Positions 18,166 through 27,791 of a stretch of 64,000 bases of DNA are shown here, piece by piece. The translations under genes and the position numbers were made by a program. Below the pieces are notes generated by a model. That model searched no databases. It was not told the origin of the DNA and was given only the letters and a program-made list of their open reading frames with translations. The number at the start of each line of letters is the position of its first letter. The stretch's first letter is position 1. Source of the DNA: CAYYTU01 sp964474655 (GTDB taxonomy: Bacteria > Chloroflexota > Anaerolineae > B4-G1); the NCBI GenBank assembly GCA_964474655.1, contig CAYYTU010000009.1, positions 12,951 to 76,950 of the forward strand, in the 5' to 3' direction.

Positions 18166-18645
18166 ATGGATAGCCCTTTGATCCTTTTTGGCTTTTTATC
18201 CGTCTTTCACCTCGTCGGCGCGGCGACGATGGGGAGCGCTGTACGCGATATTTGGCGTGGCCTGCGCAGCTCACATGGCAAGAAGCTTAAACTCGTCCCG
18301 AAGTTCTTCCTCCTGATCTGGAGTGCGCTGTTTGGATGTATGCCGCTCATACTTGGGTTACAGCTCGTGCCCGATGAGAGGCGTTCCCTTTTCGTCTTCG
18401 GCGAGATAGCCGTGTGGAGCGGCGCGTTCCTGGTCGCCCTGCTGGCCCGCAACGTGGCAAAAGACTTTCTGCAGGCGTTCCAGCAGCGCGAGGTCACGTT
18501 CATCCTGGTAGGCGGCATAGGCGTCCTTATCGGTGCTGTAGTGGCTGCGTTGGGGCGCAGGCTGCTGTGGGGCGGGCTTTTCCTGGTCGGGGGTATGATC
18601 GTGATGATCGTCGGCCTTCGGCGGTTGTTCCAGGAACCGGGCTAG
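18166..18645 (+). CDS. Four-helix membrane protein of unknown function
   Basis: 159 residues with four predicted membrane segments (around residues 5-22, 45-63, 75-92 and 115-150). No family motif is recognised. The start is fixed by a consensus promoter only 9 nt upstream, which makes the mRNA probably leaderless. The sfsA gene begins 3 nt after its stop, so they form an operon. Confidence 0.65.
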   Translation: MDSPLILFGFLSVFHLVGAATMGSAVRDIWRGLRSSHGKKLKLVPKFFLLIWSALFGCMPLILGLQLVPDERRSLFVFGEIAVWSGAFLVALLARNVAKDFLQAFQQREVTFILVGGIGVLIGAVVAALGRRLLWGGLFLVGGMIVMIVGLRRLFQEPG

Positions 18646-18647
18646 CG

Positions 18648-19337
18648 ATGCGCTTTCCCCCGCTGGTCGCCGGGCGCTTTGTGCGGCGTGATAATCGCTT
18701 CCGTGTCACCGTCGAGGTCAATGGCGAGCCTGTCGCCGCTCACCTGCCCAACTCTGGGCGCCTGACGGAGCTGCTGACGCCCGGACGTCGCTGCTGGCTG
18801 GAGCGCTTCGACAGCGCACATCGCAAGACCAACTTCGATCTCAATCTGATGGCCTACGCCGGGGTGTTGGTCTCCGTCGATGCCCGGATGCCGAACCCAC
18901 TCTTCGCCGAGGCGCTGGATGCGGGCCGCCTGGCGCCGTTCCGAGAGCACGGACAGTGGAAGCGCGAGGTGGGGTTGGGCCATAGCCGCATAGACTTCCG
19001 TCTGGGCGCTGCCTCCGCCCCCACCTGGGTTGAAGTCAAATCCGTGACGCTGGTCGAAGAGAGGGTGGCTCGCTTCCCCGATGCCCCGACCAGACGCGGC
19101 GTCCGCCACGTCCGCGAGCTGACCGAGGTGGTGAACGCGGGGCAGGGGGCGGCGATCGTCTTCGTCATCCAGCGGCCTGACGCCGACTGTTTCGCTCCGC
19201 ACGACGAGGCCGATCCGGACTTCAGCGCGGCGCTGCGGGAAGCGATCCCTTTGGGCGTCGAAGTTTACGCGTGGCGTTGCCGCGTGCGTCGTGACCGGAT
19301 TGAAATCGCCGAACAAATTCCCGTCGATTTGACCTGA
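18648..19337 (+). CDS. sfsA: SfsA family protein (sugar fermentation stimulation protein A)
   Basis: 229 residues. The typical start MRFPPLVAGRFVRRDNRFRVTVEVNGE is followed by HLPNSGRLTELLTPG, an OB-like DNA-binding region. The nuclease-like part contains DFRL, WVEVKSVTLVE, ARFPDAPTRRGVRHVRELTE and FVIQRPDAD. SfsA proteins bind DNA, and their exact role is unclear. It is preceded by the membrane protein gene (3-nt gap) and followed by an IMPase gene after 6 nt. Confidence 0.92.
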   Translation: MRFPPLVAGRFVRRDNRFRVTVEVNGEPVAAHLPNSGRLTELLTPGRRCWLERFDSAHRKTNFDLNLMAYAGVLVSVDARMPNPLFAEALDAGRLAPFREHGQWKREVGLGHSRIDFRLGAASAPTWVEVKSVTLVEERVARFPDAPTRRGVRHVRELTEVVNAGQGAAIVFVIQRPDADCFAPHDEADPDFSAALREAIPLGVEVYAWRCRVRRDRIEIAEQIPVDLT

Positions 19338-19343
19338 GGTGGT

Positions 19344-20126
19344 ATGGAAATCAAAACTGCAATTTTACAGACGGCTGTCGAGGCGGCTCAGCGCGCTGGA
19401 AGTGTGATCGCCGAGCGTTACCCGACTGAACGGAATGCCCACTTCAAGGGCTACCGCGATCTGGTCACCGAGACTGACGTGACCGCCCAGCGCGCTGTCC
19501 TCGAGCTGGTGCGTAAGCGCTTCCCTGCTCACGCTGTGCTTTCGGAGGAGGAAGAGGGCGGCGAGATCGGCGCTGGCTACACCTGGGTGATCGACCCGCT
19601 GGATGGGACGAGCAACTTCACCCATCGCGTGCCCATCTTCGCCGTCTCCATCGGCGTGCTGAAGCGTGGTGAGCCGTTCGTCGGCGTGGTCTACGACCCG
19701 CTGCGCGATCATCTGTTCGTGGGGCGGAGTGGGGGTGGCGCCACGCTTAACGGCGAACCGCTCCACGTCAGCGCGATTTCGAGTGTGGGCGAGGCCATCG
19801 TAGGCTTCGACTGGGCGCGCGACGACGATCTGCGTCAGCGAGTTCTGCGCAACGTCCAGCGGATCGTGCCCCGGGCCCACTCGGTGCGTGTGTTGGGCTC
19901 GGCCGCGCTGGGCTTGACCTACGTGGCGGCCGGTTGGCTCAGCAGCTACTGCCACCTGGCGCTCTACCCCTGGGACGCCGCGGCGGCTGTCCTGCTTGTG
20001 CGTGAGGCCGGCGGGCGTTGCACCACGTTGGACGGCGCCCCCTACCGTGTGGACGAATCGGCCTGTCTGGTCACCAACGGTCTTATCCACGATCAGATGG
20101 TGAGTCTTCTCCATGACACTTCGTGA
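19344..20126 (+). CDS. Inositol monophosphatase family protein
   Basis: 260 residues with the metal-binding motifs of the lithium-sensitive phosphatase superfamily: SEEEEGG (~70), WVIDPLDGTSNFTHRVP (~85-101) and YPWDAAAAVLLVREAGGR near ~210. Substrates could be inositol-1-phosphate, fructose-1,6-bisphosphate or PAP. A sulfotransferase nearby would make PAP turnover attractive, but the sequence does not decide this. Confidence 0.87.
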   Translation: MEIKTAILQTAVEAAQRAGSVIAERYPTERNAHFKGYRDLVTETDVTAQRAVLELVRKRFPAHAVLSEEEEGGEIGAGYTWVIDPLDGTSNFTHRVPIFAVSIGVLKRGEPFVGVVYDPLRDHLFVGRSGGGATLNGEPLHVSAISSVGEAIVGFDWARDDDLRQRVLRNVQRIVPRAHSVRVLGSAALGLTYVAAGWLSSYCHLALYPWDAAAAVLLVREAGGRCTTLDGAPYRVDESACLVTNGLIHDQMVSLLHDTS

Positions 20127-20152
20127 TTACATTGCCTGGAAAGTGAACGAAT

Positions 20153-21865
20153 ATGAATCTTCTTGACCTGCCGCGCAATGGCTTGCTTGGGCTTCGCAAC
20201 CTGATCCGCTCCCTGCGGCGCAAGGGGCTGGACTACGTCGTCCTCTCCCTCAGCGGTTCCTATCCGGAGCGTTCGCCGCGCCGCGCCCCGGTCCCTTTTC
20301 CGCTCAGCTTATTGCCGCTCTTCCCCACCGAGCCCAGCCTGGAGGATATGGACGAAGCGGTGGCGATGCTCGGCGCCGACGAGCGCGTCACGGGCGTGAT
20401 CTTGACAATCGATCAGCTCCAGGCTGGTCCACCTACCCTTGATAGCCTGCGGCGGATGGTGTTCGATCTCCGCGAGCAGGGCAAAGAGGTCATCGCCTGG
20501 TTGCCTGCACCCGAAACCTGGGACTATTACCTTGCTTCGGCCTGCGATGAGATCGTCATACCGCCCTCGGGGCGTCTGCGCGCGCTGGGGATGCGGAGTG
20601 AGACCGTCTTCCTCAAGGATACGCTGGCGCTGGTGGGTATTGAGGCGGACCTCGAATCGATCGCCGAGTACAAAGTCACGCCCGATACGTTCCGCCGCTC
20701 GACGATGACTGAGCCGCATCGTGAGATGTTGGAGGCGTTGCTCGATTCGTACTTCGGCGCTTTCGTCGACGCCGTCGCCCAGGGGCGGGACTTGACGGAG
20801 GAGCGCGTACGCGAGCTGATCGATGCCATGCCGATGACGCCTGATGAGGCGCTGGAGGCCAAGCTGATCGACGTGATCGCTTACCAAGACGAACTGGGGG
20901 CTTACCTCGCCCATAAAGCATCCTCGGAGGATAAGGCGTCGCTGTCCACCTGGGACGAGGCCTCTCGCTGGCTCAAGCACCCCGCGCGTTGGACCACGCG
21001 GCAGCGCATCGGCGTAGTTTCGCTGGAGGGGTTGATTGTGCCGGGCAAGAGCCGCCGGATGCCGACGCCGGTGCCGCTGCCGATCCCTGTCGAGGCCCAG
21101 GCCGGGGCGGAGACGGTCGTACGGGCGCTTCGCCAGGCCGAGGCCGATCCGCGCCTTGCCGCTGTGATCTTTCACGTCGAGTCGCCTGGCGGCTCGTCTT
21201 TGGCCTCCGACTTGATCTGGCGCGAGGTGCGGCGGCTGGGCGAGCGCAAGCCCGTCGTGGTGCTGATGGGCGAGCAGGCTACCTCCGGCGGCTACTACGT
21301 CTCGGCCCCGGCAACCCGGATCGTGGCCCGTCCTACCACCTTAACCGGCTCCATCGGCATCTGGAGCGGCAAGTTCGTACTCGGCGGCCTTTACGATAGA
21401 TTGGAAGTAGGACGCCAGGCCGTGCAGCGTGGCGCGATGGCCGGACTCTACTCTGAGCTCCAGCCGTTTGCCCCGGAGGAGCGCCAGCAGGTGCGCCGTG
21501 AGATGGGCGATATTTATGCCCGTTTCAAGCAGATCGTGGCCGAAGGACGCGGGATGTCTGAAGAGGAGGTCGAGGAAGTCGCGCGAGGCCGAGTCTGGAC
21601 TGGCGAACAGGCTCGCGAGGTCGGCCTGGTGGATGAGCTAGGCGACTTTGAGATGGCGCTGGTGTTGGCGAAAGAGTTGGCGGGATTGGAGCCGGAGGAG
21701 ACCTACACCGTGATGCAGATCACCCCCCCGCGTGAGGCATTGTCGCCGCAGCCGTTCCCAACCGACCAGGAGACAAGCTGGACGGCGCTGCTAGATACGC
21801 TACAAAGCCTGGCTCGCGAGCGCACCTGGGCGCTGGCGCCCTGGACGGTACGGGTGCGGGGATAA
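20153..21865 (+). CDS. sppA: Signal peptide peptidase SppA (long form)
   Basis: 570 residues made of two S49 peptidase repeats, the size of the 67-kDa SppA type. The catalytic Lys is probable in the N-terminal repeat (AEYKVTPDTFRRS, ~174) and the catalytic Ser in the second repeat (EQATSGGYYVSAPA, ~378). LTGSIGIWSGKF follows. A classical N-terminal membrane anchor is weak or absent here (MNLLDLPRNGLLGLRNL), unlike the E. coli enzyme. It degrades cleaved signal peptides at the membrane. Confidence 0.87.
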   Translation: MNLLDLPRNGLLGLRNLIRSLRRKGLDYVVLSLSGSYPERSPRRAPVPFPLSLLPLFPTEPSLEDMDEAVAMLGADERVTGVILTIDQLQAGPPTLDSLRRMVFDLREQGKEVIAWLPAPETWDYYLASACDEIVIPPSGRLRALGMRSETVFLKDTLALVGIEADLESIAEYKVTPDTFRRSTMTEPHREMLEALLDSYFGAFVDAVAQGRDLTEERVRELIDAMPMTPDEALEAKLIDVIAYQDELGAYLAHKASSEDKASLSTWDEASRWLKHPARWTTRQRIGVVSLEGLIVPGKSRRMPTPVPLPIPVEAQAGAETVVRALRQAEADPRLAAVIFHVESPGGSSLASDLIWREVRRLGERKPVVVLMGEQATSGGYYVSAPATRIVARPTTLTGSIGIWSGKFVLGGLYDRLEVGRQAVQRGAMAGLYSELQPFAPEERQQVRREMGDIYARFKQIVAEGRGMSEEEVEEVARGRVWTGEQAREVGLVDELGDFEMALVLAKELAGLEPEETYTVMQITPPREALSPQPFPTDQETSWTALLDTLQSLARERTWALAPWTVRVRG

Positions 21866-21898
21866 AATTTACGGAGACTGGGAAGGGACGAGCGCGCA

Positions 21899-23476
21899 AT
21901 GCTGAACGACCAGACGTCGCGGCGCGATTGGCTATGGCTGGCCTTGCTGGGGTTGCTGGTTCACGGCCTTTGGGGGCTGCGGCTGGATTACCCCACCTAT
22001 TTTGACGCTTACTTTTACACCATCAACGCCCGGCGGCTGGCGGACGGTGCCGGGCTGACCACGGAGGTCATCTGGCAATTTCTTGATGGACTAACCACGC
22101 TGCCCGCGCCTGCGTTCACCTACTGGATGCCGCTGCCGTCGCTGCTGGCGGCGGGTGGCTACTTGCTGATCGACTCCTTTCGCGGGGCGCAGCTTCCCTT
22201 CTGGCTGATGGCTGGGCTGTTGCCGTTGCTGAGCTACGCCATCAGCTGGCGCCTGATGGGTAATCGGCGGCAGGCCCTTATGGCCGCCCTGTTTACAATG
22301 GCCGGCGGCTACTACACGGCCTATTTTGCGCAACCGTCTACTTTTGCCCTATTCGGCTTTGTGGGAGGCGGCTGTTTGTTGGCGCTGGCTGTGGGGGTAG
22401 AGCAGCGGACGGCCAGTATCTGGTTGCTGGCGGGTTTGCTGGCCGGATTGGCCCATCTGACGCGGGCTGATGGGGTGCTGCTGGTGGGGTTAGGGGGGCT
22501 GTTGTGGCTGCAGATGGTGGTTTCTGACTGGCGACGGAGCGGGCTGGCGTGGCGGCGGGCGATTGGGCTGCTGGCGGCGCTGGTAGGCGGCTATCTGCTG
22601 GTGATGGGCGGCTGGTTCTGGCGCACCTACCAGGTAACGGGGCGGCCGCTTTCCACGGTAGGCACGCAGACGATATTCCTGACTACGTACGATGACCTAT
22701 TCGCCTACGGTCGCTCCTTTACGCTGGAAAATTATCTGGCCTGGGGCTGGGGTAATATCTTACGCTCCAATCTGAGGGCGGTCTGGCTGGCGGCCCAGAC
22801 GTTTGTGGGGGTGACTGGCCTGACGGCGTTCACGGGGTTTATGGTATGGGGCTGGCTTCGGCTGCTGCGCCGATCGGAGACGCGCGATTTCCTGCGTCCG
22901 TTTACGTGGTACGCGGTGCTCCTCTATAGCGTGATGAGCCTCGTCTTTACCTTTCCCGGTCAGCGCGGCAGCTTACTCCACTCCTCGACCGCCTTGTGGC
23001 CGTGGTCGATGGCGTTGGCGGCGGCCGGCATCGACTTTGCGGTCGAATGGGCGGCGAAGAGACGCAGGTCCTGGCGACCGCGACAGGCGAAGCGGCTGTT
23101 CAGCGTGGCGTTTGTCGTGATGGTGTGGCTGATCTCACTGACGGTATCGGGGCGGCTATCCTTGGGGGATGAAGATGTGGCAGTGTTCGAGGCCGTAGGA
23201 CAGCAGGTTCCGAACGATGCAGTGGTGATGATTGGGGACGCGCCTGGCTTTCATTACCATACCGATCTGCATGCTATGAGCGTGCCCAACGAGCCGGTTG
23301 ATGGCCTGCTGGAGGCGGCTGCCGATCTGGGGGTGACTCACGTCTTGCTTTCCCCCGATCACCCTCAACCACTGGACGATCTCTACACGGGTGAGGTTGT
23401 CGACAGTCGTTTGCAGCAGATCTGGGTGGATGAGACGGGCGCGTATCGACTCTATCGTGTGGCGGTGGAGGATTAG
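21899..23476 (+). CDS. Multispanning membrane glycosyltransferase-like protein (GT39/ArnT-type)
   Basis: 525 residues with about ten hydrophobic segments. The first extracytoplasmic loop carries DYPTYFDAYFYTINARRLADG, with acidic residues typical of the catalytic loop in PMT/ArnT/GT-C transferases, and a soluble C-terminal part runs from ~430 to 525. The lipid-linked sugar donor and acceptor are unknown. It overlaps the convergent ABC transporter gene by 4 nt at the 3' ends. Confidence 0.65.
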   Translation: MLNDQTSRRDWLWLALLGLLVHGLWGLRLDYPTYFDAYFYTINARRLADGAGLTTEVIWQFLDGLTTLPAPAFTYWMPLPSLLAAGGYLLIDSFRGAQLPFWLMAGLLPLLSYAISWRLMGNRRQALMAALFTMAGGYYTAYFAQPSTFALFGFVGGGCLLALAVGVEQRTASIWLLAGLLAGLAHLTRADGVLLVGLGGLLWLQMVVSDWRRSGLAWRRAIGLLAALVGGYLLVMGGWFWRTYQVTGRPLSTVGTQTIFLTTYDDLFAYGRSFTLENYLAWGWGNILRSNLRAVWLAAQTFVGVTGLTAFTGFMVWGWLRLLRRSETRDFLRPFTWYAVLLYSVMSLVFTFPGQRGSLLHSSTALWPWSMALAAAGIDFAVEWAAKRRRSWRPRQAKRLFSVAFVVMVWLISLTVSGRLSLGDEDVAVFEAVGQQVPNDAVVMIGDAPGFHYHTDLHAMSVPNEPVDGLLEAAADLGVTHVLLSPDHPQPLDDLYTGEVVDSRLQQIWVDETGAYRLYRVAVED

Positions 23477-25401
23477 CTTCCTGCCCCTGCATCTGGATTG
23501 CCGGCGAATGTGGGTGTGGGCTGTGCCTCCCGGCGGAATTGGCTATTGTAGAGCTCGGCGTAAGGCCCTCCAGCCTTCAGCAGCTGATCGTGCGTCCCTC
23601 GCTCGACGATGCGCCCTTGCTCCAGCACCAGCACCTGATCTGCGTTGCGGATCGTGCTCAGCCGGTGGGCGATGACGAAAGCCGTGCGCCCTCGCGAGAG
23701 GAGGACCTCGTCTAGCGCCTGCTGGATCAGCTGCTCGGTGCGCGTATCGACGCTGGAGGTGGCCTCGTCGAGGATCAGAATCCGCGGCTGGGCCAGGATC
23801 GCCCGCGCGATGGCGATCAGCTGCCGCTGCCCCTGGCTGAGGGTATGACCACGCTCGCCCAGCTCGGTTTCGTAGCCCTTTGGAAGCCGCTGGACGAACT
23901 GGTCAGCCTTGGCCAGCTGCGCCGCCTCCAGCACCTCCTCGTCGCTGGCGTCCAGCCGCCCGTAGCGGATGTTCTCCCTCACGGTGCCGGAGAAGAGGAA
24001 CGTATCCTGGAGCACAACCCCCATCTGTTTCCGCAGGCTTTTGCGGGTGATCTCCCGTAGGTCGTACCCGTCGATCCGGACTGCTCCTTCGTCCACGTCG
24101 TAGAAGCGGGCCAGCAGGCTGACGAGCGTTGTCTTGCCCGCGCCGGTCGGGCCGACCATGGCCAGCGTCTGTCCCGGCTTTGCCGTGATATTGATGTTCT
24201 GCAACACCACCTCCTGCTGATCCTGTTGATCGTCATCGTAGGCGAAGGAGACGCGGTCAAATGTCACGTGGCCCTGGATGGGTGGCAGTGACACAGCGTC
24301 AGGGGCATCGGCCAGATCCGGTTTCGTATCCAGCAGCTCGAAGACCCGCTCGGCGCCAGCGATGGCTGCCTGGAGCTGCGCGTAGAGGACTGCCAGGCCG
24401 CGGATCGGCTCGTAGAAGCGCCGCACGTAGATCACGAAGGAGATGATGACGCCTACGCTGATTAGTGACGGGTCGTGCAGAGCCAGATAGCCCCCGTAGC
24501 CGGCCACGATGGCCAGGGCAATCGTGCTGAGCACGTCGAGGGTGGGCGAGAAAGCGGACAGAACCACCTGGGCCTGGACGTTGGCGTCGCGATTGGCGGC
24601 ATTGATCGCCTCGAACTCGGCTGCGCTCTCATCCTCGCGAGCGAAGGCCTGGACCTCGCGCACGGCGGCGATGTTCTCCTGCAGCTCGGCGCTCACCTCG
24701 CCGATGGTCTCTCTGGTGCGGCGGAAGGCCGCGCGGGCCCGGTGCGAGAAGAAGTTCGTGCAGACCATCATCACTGGCAGGACGACGAAGCTGACTAACG
24801 CCAGCCGCCAGTTTAGGCTTACCATTGAGATCAGGATACCGACCAGCGTCAGACCTATACTGGCGAAGCCCGCGATCCCGCCGCTGAAGGCCTGGTTGAT
24901 GACGTCGGTATCGTTGACCAGGCGCGACATCAGGTCACCGGCTTCGTGCTGCTTGAAAAAGACCAGCGTCAGGGTTTGGACGCGCTCGAAAATTTGAGTG
25001 CGCAGGCGGAGCAACACCCGCTGCCCGACCAGCATCATCAAGTAGAACTGCACCACGGTCGTGACCCAGGCCAGCAAGTAGACCATCAGCGTCAGCACCA
25101 TCGTCCGCGTCAGGCCAACGGTCCGACCGGCGTCCGGGGGAAGGAGCCATTGGAGCCAGAGCGGCGCTGTGGCCTCTCCTTCGGTCACAGGGTTGATGAA
25201 GAGATCGACGGCCAGCCCAGTCAGATAGGGAGCAGCGATCTGTAGCAGCGTGTTGAAGATGATCAATACGGCCACCACGGCGATAATCTTCCAAAAAGGG
25301 CGGAAATAACGCAACAGCCGCATCAACGTTGCGCCGATGTCGGTGGGCTTGCTTTGGTCTTCGACCAGCTTGCCAAATCTCTTAGCGCCGATCATTGCCA
25401 C
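23473..25401 (-). CDS. ABC exporter, fused membrane and ATPase domains (second of a pair)
   Basis: 642 residues. A six-helix type IV ABC exporter domain (~30-340) is followed by an ATPase domain with Walker A VGPTGAGKTTLVSL (~430), Q-loop LQDTFLF, signature LSQGQRQLIAIARAIL, Walker B ILILDEATSSVD and H-loop IAHRLST. The start overlaps the end of the upstream partner by 10 nt. The two half-transporters likely form a heterodimer of the LmrCD/TmrAB kind, since both carry complete-looking motifs and sit under a TetR regulator. The substrate is probably a drug or lipid. Confidence 0.9.
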   Translation of the reverse strand: MAMIGAKRFGKLVEDQSKPTDIGATLMRLLRYFRPFWKIIAVVAVLIIFNTLLQIAAPYLTGLAVDLFINPVTEGEATAPLWLQWLLPPDAGRTVGLTRTMVLTLMVYLLAWVTTVVQFYLMMLVGQRVLLRLRTQIFERVQTLTLVFFKQHEAGDLMSRLVNDTDVINQAFSGGIAGFASIGLTLVGILISMVSLNWRLALVSFVVLPVMMVCTNFFSHRARAAFRRTRETIGEVSAELQENIAAVREVQAFAREDESAAEFEAINAANRDANVQAQVVLSAFSPTLDVLSTIALAIVAGYGGYLALHDPSLISVGVIISFVIYVRRFYEPIRGLAVLYAQLQAAIAGAERVFELLDTKPDLADAPDAVSLPPIQGHVTFDRVSFAYDDDQQDQQEVVLQNINITAKPGQTLAMVGPTGAGKTTLVSLLARFYDVDEGAVRIDGYDLREITRKSLRKQMGVVLQDTFLFSGTVRENIRYGRLDASDEEVLEAAQLAKADQFVQRLPKGYETELGERGHTLSQGQRQLIAIARAILAQPRILILDEATSSVDTRTEQLIQQALDEVLLSRGRTAFVIAHRLSTIRNADQVLVLEQGRIVERGTHDQLLKAGGPYAELYNSQFRREAQPTPTFAGNPDAGAGS

Positions 25402-27122
25402 TTCTCCAGCTGCGAGTCGTAAATCGCTGCATAGATGGCGCTCTCTCTCATCAGCTCCTCGTGCGTGCCGCGGGCGGCGATTTCCCCCTTGTCCAGCACC
25501 AGGATCTGATCGGCGTTGAGCACCGTGGCGAGACGTTGCGCGATGACGAACGAGGTTCGGTTCTCCATCAGGCGATCCAGCGCTTGCTGGATGGCGTACT
25601 CGGTCTCGTAGTCAACGTTGGAGGTGGCATCATCCAGGATGAGGATGCGGGGGTCCAGAATGACGGCTCGTGCGATGGCGATGCGCTGCTTTTGCCCGCC
25701 AGAAAGCGTCACGCCGCGCTCGCCGACCGGCGTCTCGTAGCCCTCTGGAAAGCTGGTGATGAAATCGTGAGCCTCGGCGGTCTTGGCCGCGGCGATGATC
25801 TCCTTCATTGAGGCGTCGGGGCGCCCGAAGGCGATGTTCTCGCGGATCGTGCCGGCGAAGAGCGTCGTCTCCTGCAATACGATGCCGATCTTCTGACGCA
25901 GGGAATCCAGTGTTACGTCCCGCACATCGTATCCGTCGATCTTGACCCAGCCGGCCGTCACGTCGTAGAAACGCGGGATCAAGTTGATCACCGTCGATTT
26001 GCCGGATCCGGTCGCGCCGAGCAGCGCGATTGTCTGACCGGGTTCGGCTACGAAGTTGATGTCCTTGAGCACCATCTCGCCGCTTTCGAAGTAGCGGAAG
26101 TAGACGTGTTCGAAGGTCACGCGTCCCTTGATGACCTTCAGCTCGGTCGCGTCGCCCTTTTCCACTACCTCGGATTGGGCGTCGAGAATCTCAAAGATGC
26201 GCTCGGCCGAAGCGCCGGCCTGCGAGATCATAGTGATAATCATCCCCAGCATCAACATCGGGAAAAAGGCCATCATCACGTAGTTGGTGAAGGCGACCAG
26301 ATTGCCCACGCTGATCCGACCAGCGATGGCCTGATACCCTCCGACCCAGTAGACCGTCAGCTGCGCCAGGTTGGCGATGAGGAAGATGAGCGGGATTCCC
26401 ACCGCCAGCAGCCGCCCCACGACGATGTTGAGATTGAAGAGCTTCTGGTTGGCCTGGGCGTAGCGGCGGGTTTCGTAAGGCTCCCGTGCGAAAGCTTTGA
26501 CCACCCGCAGGCCGACCAGATTCTCTTGCAGCACAGTGTTGAGATCGGATAATCGCTGTTGGATGCGGCTGAAGAGAGGACGGGCTTTGCTGGCGAAAAG
26601 GGTGAAAATGCCCAGCGTGAGGGGCATTAGCACCAGCATAATCAGCGCCAGCTGCCAATCGGTGATGACCAGCAGGGTGACGCTGCCGATCAGCATCAGG
26701 ATGGCGCTTACGAACTGGATGAAGCCCCGTCCGACGAAGCGATGGACCATCTCGACATCGGATGTGGCGCGGGTGAGCAGCTGCCCAGTCTGCGCTCGAT
26801 CGTGGTAGCTGAACGAGAGGGCGTGAATCTTAGCATAAAGATCATTGCGCAAGTCGTATGCCACGCCCTGAGCAGTGCGCGCCGCCAGTACGCCCTGCAC
26901 AAAGGAGAAGATCGATCCGGCGATAGCCAGCACCACTGTGATGATCGCGCCCCAGATGACGATGTCCATCCGCCCGGCTTCGATGCCCTGGTCCAGGATC
27001 ATTTGAATCAGTCGGGGGGTGGCGAGGCGCGTTGCGCTGCCGATAAGTAAGCAGACGAAAGCGCCCAGAGCCAGGCGCCGATATCGTCGAAGGTAGCCGA
27101 GTGTGCGGAGGATATCTCTCAC
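25392..27122 (-). CDS. ABC exporter, fused membrane and ATPase domains (first of a pair)
   Basis: About 576 residues from a GTG start that overlaps the tetR stop codon (GTGA). The frame is open further upstream, but that extension lies inside tetR. A membrane domain (~10-320) is followed by Walker A LGATGSGKSTVINLI, signature LSGGQKQRIAIARAVI and Walker B ILILDDATSNVD. The catalytic Glu after Walker B is Asp here (DDATS). The H-loop position is Gln (IAQRLAT) rather than His, so this half looks like the degenerate site partner of a heterodimeric exporter. Confidence 0.88.
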   Translation of the reverse strand: MRDILRTLGYLRRYRRLALGAFVCLLIGSATRLATPRLIQMILDQGIEAGRMDIVIWGAIITVVLAIAGSIFSFVQGVLAARTAQGVAYDLRNDLYAKIHALSFSYHDRAQTGQLLTRATSDVEMVHRFVGRGFIQFVSAILMLIGSVTLLVITDWQLALIMLVLMPLTLGIFTLFASKARPLFSRIQQRLSDLNTVLQENLVGLRVVKAFAREPYETRRYAQANQKLFNLNIVVGRLLAVGIPLIFLIANLAQLTVYWVGGYQAIAGRISVGNLVAFTNYVMMAFFPMLMLGMIITMISQAGASAERIFEILDAQSEVVEKGDATELKVIKGRVTFEHVYFRYFESGEMVLKDINFVAEPGQTIALLGATGSGKSTVINLIPRFYDVTAGWVKIDGYDVRDVTLDSLRQKIGIVLQETTLFAGTIRENIAFGRPDASMKEIIAAAKTAEAHDFITSFPEGYETPVGERGVTLSGGQKQRIAIARAVILDPRILILDDATSNVDYETEYAIQQALDRLMENRTSFVIAQRLATVLNADQILVLDKGEIAARGTHEELMRESAIYAAIYDSQLEKWQ

Positions 27123-27733
27123 GAAGAGCGCTTCCAGGCTGGGCCGGCGGCCCCTTCCATCAGGAGATCCACCGACGCATCGAGCATTTCCGCCAGGGAG
27201 AGGGAACGATGAGTGTGCCCGTGATGCCACATCATCACACGCTGGAAGAAGAGCGCTCGAATCACATTTGAGAGGAACTCGGCGTCCAGGTCGTCACGTA
27301 TTTCATCGGCTTGCTGAGCCTGATGGACTTGCTTGGTCAACACATCACGCAGGGCGTGACCAGGGTGAATATCGCGATAACGGGTCATTGCTGCAAACAA
27401 TTGCCGGGCCAGGTGGGGTTCGCAGAGGGGGTTGCCGGACATTAGTCGTAAGGCCAATTTGATGCGCTCCACCGCGCTCTTCGGTGCGCCGTTCTGGGGA
27501 TCAAGGCGATTCTCCAACGCCTTCAGGTGCTCGGCGGCGATCATCGGCAGAATCGCCTCTTTGGTCTCGAAGTAATTGAAGAACGTCCCTTTGGCCACAC
27601 CGGCCAGATTGGTGATAGATTTGATCGTGGTCGCAGCATAGCCCTGCTCGGAGAAGAGTTGTAGAGCGGCCTCCATCAGCTTCTGCCGAGTCTCTTGTTT
27701 TTTTCGTTCCCGTCGCGAGAGTTGTCTGTTCAT
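27119..27733 (-). CDS. TetR family transcriptional regulator
   Basis: About 204 residues from the ATG at 27733. The N-terminal helix-turn-helix (ALQLFSEQGYAATTIKSITNLAGVAKGTFFNYFETKEAIL) is canonical TetR, and the C-terminal half is a ligand-binding helical domain. It is translationally coupled (GTGA) to the ABC exporter genes, so it most likely represses its own operon and senses an exported compound. Four residues before the stop are basic (KRSS). Confidence 0.9.
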   Translation of the reverse strand: MNRQLSRRERKKQETRQKLMEAALQLFSEQGYAATTIKSITNLAGVAKGTFFNYFETKEAILPMIAAEHLKALENRLDPQNGAPKSAVERIKLALRLMSGNPLCEPHLARQLFAAMTRYRDIHPGHALRDVLTKQVHQAQQADEIRDDLDAEFLSNVIRALFFQRVMMWHHGHTHRSLSLAEMLDASVDLLMEGAAGPAWKRSS

Positions 27734-27745
27734 ATCTTTGAACCC

Positions 27746-27791
27746 ACAATTGCCCAAAACTGAATTGTATGCTGGAGGGAGATTCTGTCAA
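27746..27791 (-). promoter_or_regulatory. Promoter and candidate TetR operator of the ABC exporter operon
   Basis: On the minus strand a perfect -35 TTGACA (27786-27791) and a -10 TACAAT (27764-27769) are spaced by 16 bp. An inverted repeat ACAATT-N11-AATTGT (27746-27768) overlaps the -10 box and the start region, where a repressor would block transcription. The promoter is convincing; the operator is inferred. The rest of the gap to 27932 holds only a G-rich run (27797-27812). Confidence 0.6.
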
